Source: Chromera velia
Taxonomy: Eukaryota; Sar; Chromeraceae
Assembly: GCA_018398765.1 (NCBI GenBank)
Contig: JAHBMJ010004831.1
Span: forward strand, 49,421-76,418
Direction of reading: 5' to 3'
Length of the DNA: 26,998 nucleotides
A model generated the notes under the pieces. The model was given only the letters and a program-made list of their open reading frames with translations, ran no database searches and was not told the DNA's origin. Made by a program: the position numbers and the translations under genes. Of the stretch, positions 1 to 8,626 are shown piece after piece (position 1 is the first letter of the stretch; every line of letters starts with the position of its first letter).

Positions 1-300
1 CCCCCCTTTTTTTCCTGTTTTCCTTCTCTTTTCTCTCTGAGCTTGTGAGTCTCTTGCTTTTTTTGCAAGAACATATCGATGGTACGTCGGCTGGTCTGCC
101 TCTGTTCGTGCATGAGGTCGTCTTCTTTCCTTCGCATCGTTCTGCATTAAAAGGATGAAACACTTTGTGTCTCCACCCGTATCTCATCTCTGCTTTGTGT
201 TTTGAGTGTGTTCTCCGGTTCTCTTTCTTTTCTTTCGTTCAGCTTTGTGTTTTGTGTGTGTCCTCCGGTTCTCTTTCTTTTCTTTCTTTCGTTCGTTCAG
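1..300 (+). other. Intron upstream of the OXA1-family last exon
   Basis: This stretch is pyrimidine-rich (runs of C, T and TTTC/GTTC words), has no convincing coding frame and ends in TTCAG directly before the recognisable OXA1-family exon. Two near-identical copies of a TTTGTGTTTTG...GTGT-CTCCGGTTCTCTTTC segment occur at about 195-235 and 243-290, a local tandem duplication. I read it as the 3' part of an intron whose donor lies outside the window. Confidence 0.55.
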
Positions 301-1195
301 CCACGCCCTCGAGAGTTCCCTCTGGCTGGACTCTCTCTCCCTCGCCGACCCTTACGGTCTTCTCGGCCTCACAGCTGCAGCCATGACGTTGACGAACCAG
401 GAAATGATGCGAGCAGCCGACAGGGCACTCAGGCAGCGTGCAGAGCAACAACGGGATGAGCAAGAAGGAGACGCCAGTGAGAGGTCGATTGACAGAGACC
501 TAGAGGCAGATAGTGAAGCGGAGGATCGAGACAAACGGACGGCACTCTTGACCCGAGTGGGCATCATGGGGGTCGTTTATATCACCAGTGGGTTTCCTGC
601 CTCCACTCTGCTCATATGGGCAGCGAACAGTGCGTTTACTTTGGGGTTCAATGCAGCAATTCGAGCGAGGTCTGTGGAAAGGCTCCTCAATCTGCCCCCC
701 ATCTCCCTTGTCTCCTCCGCAGAGGCCGCACGCCAGGAGCAAGGGCTGATCGACACACAGCGTCCTCTCCCTTCTTCCTTGTCAGACAGTCAGATTTGGA
801 ACCCAAACCAAGCGGATGGGATGGGCACCCAACCTCAGTCCGCGACTGCAGTTGAACAGACGAGGGTCCGTACAGGGGAATTTCAAAATGTGCCTAGTGG
901 GGAGACAGAGAAAGGGTCAAGGGGGGGGGTGGAAAGGGCCTCACGGAAGCCAAAGGGGGGAACAAAAGAAGGAAGAGGGGTGCCTGGGGAGGGTTCCAGT
1001 TCTTGGACAAAGTTACAGAGACCCCCTAGGGGTGTGGGACGACATTCAAGTCCTGACTTAGAGAAGAGTAGCGCAGGTTTTGCTTCTCCGCTGGCAAGAA
1101 AGAAAGCATTGGGGCAGCTCGAAGCAGAGGCTGAAATGAAGCTAAAAGGAGGCATTGCTGTCGCTAAAAGGCGAGGTCGCACTGCAGTCAACTAA
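301..1195 (+). CDS. OXA1/YidC/ALB3-family membrane protein insertase, last exon (5' partial)
   Basis: This is the C-terminal exon of an Oxa1-superfamily insertase, which places membrane proteins into the mitochondrial inner membrane or the thylakoid. The exon opens after TTCAG, with its first base completing a codon. It first encodes SLWLDSLSLADPYGLLGL, which matches the W-x-x-DL-x-x-DP-x-x-ILP region of the family. The last membrane segments follow (about nt 545-665), including SGFPASTLLIWAANSAF, the counterpart of the FP-x-x-L-x-x-YW-x-x-SN signature, and then R-x-x-SVERLLNLPP. After this comes a basic, Gly/Lys/Arg-rich tail of roughly 150 residues to the TAA stop. Such tails contact the mitochondrial ribosome in OXA1 or cpSRP43 in ALB3, and I cannot tell which paralogue this is. 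In-frame ATGs inside the exon are not likely starts. Family recognition is from memory of the motifs, not a search. Confidence 0.72.
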
Positions 1196-1827
1196 CCTAA
1201 ATAAATGAGACCGTATCAGACGGACGAGTTTGAAGAAGCTTAATTTTACCGCATTGTGGCGGTATTCAATTAATTCAAAATATGGAAGAATCTAATCACC
1301 GGTATGCTGCGGTGGTAACGCATTCCAGTTTCTTTTGATCTATAATACATATAGAAAACAACATCTGGCGTTCAAATTTTTATTTGATCATTTTAATAGT
1401 AGCGGCATATATATTTCAATTTTATCCATGGAAAAGCAAAAAAAAAAAAACTTTGAAAAAATCCCAAACTGTATTCTTACAAAAATTATGTTTTTTAAAT
1501 ATAACATGAAGATTCTATTGTAGCTCCTTCAATGTATGTTGTGTCAATCTTTTACATTCTCTTTTTAGCATATTGTCGTCACAATTTATTGATTATAGAA
1601 AATTGATAGAAATATCATAAAAATCAAAAGGAAATGAATATGCAAAGTTACAAATTCAACAAACATTTTTTTTATAATGGTTTTATGGTTGCATTGTATG
1701 CATGTGGTTCTTTTTAGTTTTAGTTCTTTTGAATTAGCTAGTTTTGTCAATTATAACTAATCTCTTACGTTTTTTTTTTTTTGGAAAACGTATGCACCTT
1801 GTCTCGAATCTGCTTTCAATACATTTC
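1196..1827. other. AT-rich intergenic spacer
   Basis: Apart from the hairpin above, I see no gene here. The sequence is strongly AT-rich with A and T homopolymers (for example 1439-1450 and 1770-1782) and contrasts sharply with the GC-balanced exons on both sides. Open frames in it are short and of spacer composition. Confidence 0.6.
1247..1264 (+). other. Short perfect hairpin downstream of the OXA1-family stop
   Basis: Two 6-base arms (TACCGC and GCGGTA) surround a 6-base loop, about 50 bases after the stop codon and just before AT-rich DNA. An AATAAA word sits at 1200-1205, almost touching the stop. The hairpin could belong to the 3' UTR or mark 3'-end processing, but its function is inferred only from position. 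Confidence 0.3.
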
Positions 1828-1960
1828 GATGCATGGTCTCCGCGGTGCATGTCAAAAGAGGGCGCGCGCAAAGCGAGCGCCGCAGTCCTTAATATGATAA
1901 TTTCTTCGGTTTTTTTCGCGCTGCGTGCCTGCATGCATGCATGCATGCATGCACATGAGG
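1828..1960 (+). promoter_or_regulatory. CG-rich island with (TGCA)6 array upstream of the 2182 gene
   Basis: A CG-rich patch interrupts the AT-rich spacer. It contains alternating GC (GCGCGCGCAAAGCG, 1862-1875), GCGAGCGC (1873-1880) and a perfect (TGCA)6 array at 1930-1953, about 230 bases before the ATG at 2182. Related islands precede the ankyrin gene and IFT122. TGCATGCA is a known ApiAP2 target in Plasmodium and a promoter word in Toxoplasma. A promoter role here is inference. Confidence 0.4.
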
Positions 1961-2181
1961 GTAGAAAGGCACTCAGTCTTCTTTTGATTGGTCATTGCAT
2001 GGTGATCGACTGCCTGCTTTTCTGCATCCGTGGGTGTGAATAGGAAAAGCACAGCTGTACATTGTGACGTCAAAGGACAGGAAGCTTGCCGTCCTGAAGT
2101 CTCTGGGAAGAAGTGCAGAAGTATATCACAAATTTGTTCAGTCTGCTTCACGAAGCCGAGTGAGTCAGTCAATCGACCACA

Positions 2182-3807
2182 ATGAGTGCCGGGCTCCGGC
2201 CAGGGTCTGCGAGTCAAAAGGGGGCTGCTGCAGCGTTTTATGCTGTCAGACAAGGACAGGGGGAGCAGCCAAAGGACAAACGGTCCCCGGAGAAACACCA
2301 TCATCCTGAGATCTCTGCTCAGGTCATTTCATGCTCCTCTGCCCCCACCCCTTTGCACGACCACCTAACAAATTTCGACTTCTACGCCTTCAGACAGGAG
2401 TACAACAGGGGTGCACACCCCAACGTACGGGACGTCTACGGACGCACGGCCCTTGACTATGCGGTGTTTCTCCTAGAGGACCTTATCGAGTCCTCCCTCT
2501 GTACCTCCTTTGCAGTCGACTCTCTGTCCACACAGCCAGAGGTCATCCCTCCCTCCATCCGTCAGAGGTGTGCTGGCAGGATGTTTGCACTCTCTGCAGG
2601 GAAACCTCTGTTCAAGTCAATGGATGAGAGACTGACTGTGATGGTCAGGTCCATTCGTTCCCTGGTCAGTATCATCCAGATGCTGGTGGTGGACCGCCGC
2701 GTGCAGAAGGCTGCCTCTGCCCCTGTGCGAATCTTCGGGACTCTAGCACCCCCGTATTTCTTCATGGGACTCATGAAGAGTCTTTTCGACGAGTTCCATC
2801 CGAAGGCAAACGATCCTGTAGCCACTGAGGGGGGCGAGGGGAGTGGCGCGTATGTGGCAATCACAAGGGGGCGTCCTACTTTCCTCGGAGGAGCAGAATC
2901 CTCTCCCCAAACGCAGACCCTGACTATGTCTGCGACCTCCCAGCCCTCCGGCAAAAGAATCGAAAAGAAAGGATCGAACGTCAGCATTCTCAGTGGCATG
3001 CGGTCCCGCTCCCCCTCCCCTTCCAACCCCAGTCGGAAATCCCTTGGGCCCAGAGACCCCCCTCTGGTCTCTATCCGTCCCGAATCAGACATCGCCTCCC
3101 AATTTGACCTTGCAGACCTCCGACGGTTGGTAGTCGAGGTCCTCGATCAAGGTCTGAAGTTCTCCAAACAACTCGAGTTCCTCTCCCACCTGCCCCAGCT
3201 GATGGTCGAGGCCATCGAGTGTTTTGGATTTTTGAAATTCAGACCCTCGCCTGAGGTCGCACAGAGACTGATGCAGCTCGCCTTCGTCTTCGATTCACCC
3301 AAACTTTTCCAGATGAGCTCCAGAAGGGCAGAGGTCTTCTCTCCCGGGGACTTGTGCAACTGGGATGAACTTCTCTTCTACCTCGGGGTGCAGGTATGTC
3401 TGTCCCTCTTCATAACCCAAGGCGTATGCGAGCTAGAGTGTCGAGCGGATTCAGTAGAGGAAGAATGGAGGTTATGAGATGCTTGAATGAATGCGTGTTC
3501 TCACAGCGTGTTGAAGGAAAAAGCTAGCTTGGAAAGATAGACCCCCGAGTGCATGAAGGAAGGAAGGAAGAATAGATCATCCTGACTGACGCACGCACGT
3601 TGGTCCTTTGACTGCATGGTTGAACGTTCGATCAATCTGCAGGTCCATGAATACTCTGACTTCTTCTTTGCCCTTCTGACGGCGAAGCTGAAGGCAAGAC
3701 TCCGGAAGAGACTCTGCCCAGACGCCCCAGTGGCCACGCGAACATTCACTGACAGGTCGGGGGGGGCTCTCTTTGTGAGAGGTAGACCTTGCCTCAGACA
3801 GACAGAC

Positions 3808-3874
<67 letters not shown>

Positions 3875-3878
3875 AAAA

Positions 3879-3910
<32 letters not shown>

Positions 3911-5350
3911 AGGAAAGAAAGAAAAATAAAAAGGAATCAAAAACGGAATCAGTACATGATTGGTTGATAGATTGAGTGAGTTGGGGACTGAGAGAGTCAG
4001 TTGCTGGGGAAAATAGAGCGAGAGACAGAAGTCTGTATGTTTTATCCTGTCTCCCTCACTTTGTCCGTATTCCTTTTTTCTTCTTTTTGACGCAATCCTC
4101 TTTGATTCCTTCTTGAGCTTTTTTTTGTTCAGCCTAATTTTCCTTTCGGTTACGTCTCGTCGTTTGCATTGCTCCGTTCTTTCTGTTCACGCTTTTCTCT
4201 CGTGCGTGCTATATGTTGCTCCCTTCGAAGGATTTCTTTTTCTGTAATGACACACAAATCCACATTGAGGCCTTCGAGACTCTTCAAACATCCACTGATT
4301 CCTTTGCTTGTTGTTGTCGTTGCTCTTCTTGCTGTTGTTGGTGGTGCAGGGTCCCGCAGCCTTTCGAGGACAAAATGATTACTACACGGCTGATTGATCT
4401 GTCTGAAGTCATCTTTGGACCGTCAGTCAAGTTGCTGAGTTTTTTTTTCTTTTTTTTCTTGTGTCGGTCCTTCCTTCCATTCAGGAATCAATCGTCGCTT
4501 TTCCCTGTCCGCAGACTTCTTGTTCGTCCGAGTCTTTCTTCTCTTTCTGGCTCTCTCTTTCTTTCTGGCCAGGTCATCGTTTCTCAATGCAACTATATCT
4601 GTATGTCATACTTTGTGATGAATTTTTCATTTTCTCATTGATTGCTTTTATGCTCCGTTTGCCGAAGCTTTTCCCTTTCCTGGGGTATCCGACAGTCCCC
4701 GATTCTTCACATTTGATGGATTGATCGAGGGGGTGGGCAAATGGTGGATGTGCTTGCCTTCCTTTTTTCTTCTTTTAATTTCTTTTTCTCGATCTATTTG
4801 CAGACAAATGAGAGCACAGCTGGAATCTCGAAGGAAAGCCTGGATCCTCTCGGGAGAGGCCTCTGGATTTCGGGCTCCTCCGGTCTGTCTGTCTGTCTGT
4901 CTGTCTTTCTGTCTGTCTGTCTGTTTGTATATGTGTCTGTCCTTTCTGTTTGTTTCAGCTTCTTTGTCTGTATCTTCTCTAAGTTTGGTTCGTATTCTTC
5001 CCTGTCTTGTTCTCTCTGAATCACTCTGCGTGTGTGAGGTATTCATTGCTCTTTTATTGACAAAAAACAATTCTCTCTAGATTTTCTTCTCGGCGCTCCG
5101 ATGTTGTCTCCCTGCGTGTTCTTCTAGTTTATGAACCCGCACTGCACACCCCTTTGAGCAACTCCTGCCTTGCTCGTTATCTCTCTATCGATCGCTATCT
5201 GTCCGTCTGTCTGTCTGGCTGTCTATTTGTCTGATACAGTTCTGTATACTGTCAAGGGCAGGAGAGGGACGAAGAAAAGAACCATCGGCCTCTCTGTCTT
5301 TCCGCTTGCAGGCAACAAACAAGACGCAAAGAGGAATGCCGGAATCGAGT

Positions 5351-5392
<42 letters not shown>

Positions 5393-6803
5393 CTTGTGCT
5401 CCTTTCTTAGCCAGTGAAATGGAACAGCAGCGCGGGTTGCAAACCAAAGAGGCAAAGATACTTCACAAAAGGTGACAACACGTTTGTCTTTCTCTCCAGC
5501 GTAAAACTCTCATCTGTCTACCCCTCTCCCATTTCTATTCCGTGTGTCAAACCCTCTCCATGCCTCTCTCCTTATCTTCGAAAACGACCCGGTCGATTGA
5601 CGCTCAGAGACCCCCGGGGGGGGGGGCACATGGAGAGAGGGAAAGCATCTATCTCCTCATGTCGTCACCGAAACTGACTGGCGGATGAAAGGGTGGGAAG
5701 AAGGGAGCAAGCCCACGCATCAGCTTGCCAACCAATAAGGCACTCAGACTGCAGGCCATTTCTCCATCCAATCGTTCCACGAGTCCTTTCCCTCCCTCCC
5801 TCCCTCCCTTCCTCCCTCCCTCTCTGTTTGCAGCCCCCCTGCCGGCCAGCTCCGCCCTCTCCCCCATCCTCCAGTTTGCCCCCCACATCCAGATGGCCAA
5901 CAAGTGCAGACCCAGGAATCCAGCATTTTCGTTCTACCAGTACACTACGCATGTCAAGAGACAACCATATTTCGTACCCACTAACACGGTCAGTCAGTCA
6001 GTCAGTCCGTCAGTCAGTCAGTTAGTCAGTCAGCCAGCTTGCCTATGGGTCGATGAGGCGACATGTCTTCACTTAGAGTAAGAGACACTCGGAAGCAAGG
6101 AGCCGTCTTTCCTTCCTGGGATTACCATCTAGTCCGGACATTTTTATTAATTGACTTCAACTGATTCCATCCCCCGTCTCTCTCTTACTGTCTGTCTCCT
6201 TTCCTGTTGTCTCTTTCATTCTTTCGCATCTTTTGTATCGGGAGCTCCCTCCCTCCCTCCCTCCCTGCATTCATTTATTCATTCATTCATTCATTCATTC
6301 ATTCATTCTCGTCCTAGCTGTGTTTTGTGCAACTGAGAGAGACTTCTTTTGTTCTTGTTCTGTATTCGGTTGTGGGATGGGTTGGATTTCTTTGTTGATG
6401 CCTGTGCAATCTAATCAGAGTGGACACTTTCCCCTTTCTCTCTCTCATGCAGGCTCCCCACACCTCCCCCTCAGACCCCTCGGGCCTCTTCTTCTCTCCG
6501 GAAGGACGCCTGGTGCCGATGCCCGTCAAGGCCTCTGCAGGGGCAGACGGGAGGGACAGATACGTCACAGAGCTGGTGGAGAGGAGAGAGGGGCGGGTGG
6601 CGGTGGTGGGGGGTTCGTCGTCCTCTCAGCAGCCGTCGCAGGGACAGGGGGCAGGCAGTGGGGGTCACGTGGTGGACCTGGTGGAGGTGGAGACGGATCC
6701 CTACGCCTACAGGACAGAGGGGAGGCCCCAGAGCACGAGGGTGGTCGGAAAGGGAAAGTTCATCACAAAGAGAAAGGGGGAGAACAGGTCCGTCAGAGCG
6801 TAG
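2182..6803 (+). CDS. Protein of unknown function with one ankyrin-like repeat, eight exons, about 691 aa
   Basis: I do not recognise the family. The proposed exons are 2182-3393, 3643-3755, 4350-4421, 4804-4882, 5312-5348, 5415-5471, 5834-5988 and 6453-6803; phases agree throughout and the gene ends in TAG. The ATG at 2182 is the first in frame and has A at -3. Residues near 75-95 (HPNVRDVYGRTALDYAVF) resemble a single ankyrin repeat. A helical, leucine-rich segment follows, then a Ser/Pro-rich linker (about residues 240-300), a second helical stretch before the first intron, and a basic C-terminus (KGKFITKRKG). Six of seven acceptors are TGCAG. An alternative splice chain uses donors 4 bases downstream at 4425 and 5352 with the acceptor at 5411. 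It is also open and changes about 39 residues; I prefer the first chain because its donors fit GTNNGT. There is no signal peptide or membrane segment. Exons 3-6 are the least certain. Confidence 0.6.
3796..3925 (+). repeat. Purine microsatellite (CAGA)n-(GA)n-(GAAA)n in intron 2
   Basis: CAGA units pass into a GA run and then GAAA units with a few interruptions, all inside the second intron of the 2182-6803 gene. Lys/Glu/Arg-rich open frames across it are artefacts of the repeat. Confidence 0.9.
4883..4925 (+). repeat. (GTCT)n array starting at a splice donor
   Basis: Five perfect GTCT units begin exactly at the exon 4 donor, followed by slightly degenerate GTCT/TTCT units. The first unit is the splice donor itself, so the array forms the opening of the intron. 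Confidence 0.85.
5354..5391 (+). repeat. (CT)n microsatellite in intron 5
   Basis: An uninterrupted CT dinucleotide run begins a few bases after the GTCAGT donor of the short fifth exon and fills most of an intron of about 65 bases, where it probably also serves as the polypyrimidine tract. Confidence 0.85.
5784..5824 (+). repeat. (CCCT)n tract before exon 7
   Basis: Tetranucleotide CCCT/TCCC units lie directly upstream of the TTTGCAG acceptor of exon 7 of the 2182-6803 gene, so this repeat acts as its pyrimidine tract. Confidence 0.8.
5989..6032 (+). repeat. Eleven phased GTNN units at the donor of exon 7
   Basis: From the first base of the intron the sequence is eleven consecutive GTNN units, nine GTCA plus one GTCC and one GTTA. 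Every unit could act as a donor that shifts the frame by four bases. It is one of the longest examples of the donor-anchored arrays in this window. Confidence 0.85.
6246..6309 (+). repeat. (CCCT)n followed by (ATTC)n in intron 7
   Basis: Four CCCT units and a run of ATTC units lie inside intron 7 of the 2182-6803 gene. The in-frame reading as repeated Phe-Ile-His-Ser is a repeat artefact. Confidence 0.85.
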
Positions 6804-7856
6804 AAGAAGAGCGAACACCTGACGGTACGGGGGGTAAAGGGGAAGGGGATGGACGATCGAGGGAAAAGAAGAATACGAGACACCGAGGGAGAGGGCAGGG
6901 GAAGGCGACGGCACATTTGGAACGCCGTCCTCGTTTGTGCAGAGTCTGAAAAGAGAAGATCGGCTTGTCGCCTCATCGGTCTTGAGTGATTGGCAGGGGA
7001 GATTTGAAAGTGCATGTGTGCACGGATGGAAACGGGGACGGGAGGAAGGAAAAGTGGAAGGGTCCTTTCGTCACGTGTACGCACACTTCATGATATCTTG
7101 TTTAGCCACTAGCATTACAAATTAAGTTAATCGCATTTAATCAGAAACATGATTGGAAGGACTTTTCTTGAAACATGCACAGAAATATGGTTGATAAAAT
7201 ACCTGTACGTCGACTAACACTTGCAGCCAAGTGACTTGCTTCCACTTATGCAATATGTACACTTGAGACGTTTAAATTGCGTATCTTAAATATATATTTA
7301 TTGCTAGTTTAATCGTTTATAATCATTTATCATACTATTATTCAGCTAGTGTTTTTTTGGAATTATGTTTTTTTTTTTAATTTTGCTGAATTTTGTGCTT
7401 TGTTGACATTATTATTGAATTCATATGGATAAGAAAAAAAAATGAACCTATTAGTACAGTCTAGCTATAAGTAGAATTTGAAAATAAATTGCTGAAACAC
7501 AAAGATTTGTTACCTCTAATTTAGGTTCTGATCACGTGTTTTAAAAAATCAAATAATTTGTTTTAATATGCTTTGAGGCAGTACTACCCGAGTATATAGT
7601 TGCTTCTACTTGCTTCAACATCATTGCAAAAATGGTTGATTTGAAAAAAAATGAGAAGCTTTTCACTGCAAAAGATATCAGTGCAAAAGAACCGTAGCAA
7701 GCTACGTAGATGCCCATTCGATTTTACGTACCAACTGAAGTATAGATGGTTTCTCTCATTTCTCCTTGTTTTTATTGATCATCGTTGTTCTCTGTTGTTT
7801 TTCATCTGACTTAATTTCTGTTGTATCTTTGTCTGTAGCTATAATGATACGTGATA
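6804..7856. other. 3' flank of the 2182-6803 gene, then AT-rich spacer
   Basis: From 6804 to about 7100 the composition stays GC-balanced and purine-rich, which fits a 3' UTR. From about 7120 it turns AT-rich. I see no gene. A small perfect hairpin (arms CGTAGC/GCTACG, 7693-7706) is the only other structure noticed. Confidence 0.5.
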
Positions 7857-7886
7857 CACCCAACGTGATACGTGATACGTTGGGTG
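7846..7886 (+). other. Hairpin with repeated 12-mer in the spacer
   Basis: Perfect 10-base arms (CACCCAACGT and ACGTTGGGTG) lie at 7857-7866 and 7877-7886 around a 10-base loop. The 12-mer GATACGTGATAC occurs at 7846-7857 and again at 7867-7878, 21 bases apart and partly inside the loop. This could be a protein-binding site or a mobile-element terminus. It lies about 740 bases upstream of the ankyrin gene. Confidence 0.6.
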
Positions 7887-7986
7887 AGTGTCTCGGAAGG
7901 CATCAGTGGTTTGAATTAATTATAAGCGTGTCTCGACCGTGAATGTTTATGTAAGTACATGCTGTGTCAGGGCCCCCGCGGGCCGG

Positions 7987-8215
7987 GCTAAGCTGCCCCC
8001 CAAGACGATTCCGCACCAGTGACTTCAGGGGCACGTATATATTCACCCAAGGCGATCGCAGCTCCGTGCGAGTTTCTATCATAATTTTGCGTGACATCGA
8101 TCCCCCCCCCAAAAGATGGAGAGCTGCGATATGCGAGTGCGTGCGATCTCAGGGCCTCTCGGCTGATCTCAGCAAAGCTGAGGCAAAGCTGAGCTGCCCC
8201 CCGAGGCGATGCGGC
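7987..8215 (+). repeat. Diverged direct repeat pair in a GC-rich island
   Basis: A 28-base segment at 7987-8014 (core AGCTGCCCCCC) recurs at 8188-8215 with 23 of 28 matches by hand alignment, about 200 bases apart. Just before the second copy, GCAAAGCTGAG is duplicated head to tail (8172-8182, 8183-8193). The surrounding DNA is GC-rich, unlike the AT-rich spacer on its left. Confidence 0.6.
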
Positions 8216-8542
8216 GACGACGCTCAAACGCCCGGCACAAAGCTCTGCAAGCGCCGCATAGCGCCGCCATGCCTTCCATGCATGCATGCGCATGCGACTC
8301 CCCGAATGAATTTGTTTCGATTTATTAATTTGCTTTGACACATGCATCAAATCGATCCTCAATTTCTTAAACGGTTCGAACACCCATCCTGCACACACAG
8401 TTCATGCCTTTTCATGCATTGATTTCCGGGATGTCCTGTCTGCTCCCCACAAACTGAGCGCTTCTTTTGCAAATGAGTGAAGTTGCGAACAACACCATTT
8501 TCTGAGACAGCATCATCATTGACATGCATGCGTGCATGCATG
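8129..8542 (+). promoter_or_regulatory. TGCATGCA-containing island upstream of the ankyrin gene
   Basis: This island has ATATGCGAGTGC at 8129-8140, TGCATGCA at 8279-8286 and again at 8533-8540 within a longer TGCATGCG/TGCATGCA run, and several isolated ATGCAT words between them. The last array is about 90 bases before the ATG at 8627. Its words match the islands upstream of the 2182 gene and of IFT122. The regulatory role is inferred from recurrence and position. Confidence 0.4.
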
Positions 8543-8626
8543 AAGTTCTGTTGCTTCGCCTGACCTTTGTACAGTATGCACTTCCGGCAGCCTTCTGTCA
8601 CGCCCTCGCCTTCATCCAACACACCC

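Noticed and set aside
70-81. Possible 12-base microexon between TGCAAG and GTACGT
   Set aside because: Splice-like borders alone are weak evidence, and the four encoded residues cannot be matched to the OXA1 family.
206-300. Forward extension of the OXA1-family frame upstream of 301
   Set aside because: The residues (Phe/Ser/Cys/Leu-rich) are translated pyrimidine tract ahead of a TTCAG acceptor, and the frame has no ATG start there.
2562-3092. 176-codon reverse frame
   Set aside because: Antisense shadow of the first exon of the 2182-6803 gene; no domain and no separate support.
5989-6032. CRISPR-like or satellite array
   Set aside because: The unit is four bases without spacers and begins exactly at a splice donor; it is a microsatellite.
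7988-8398. 136-codon reverse frame in the GC-rich island
   Set aside because: It spans the diverged direct repeats and TGCATGCA words, has no domain, and looks like regulatory or repeat DNA.
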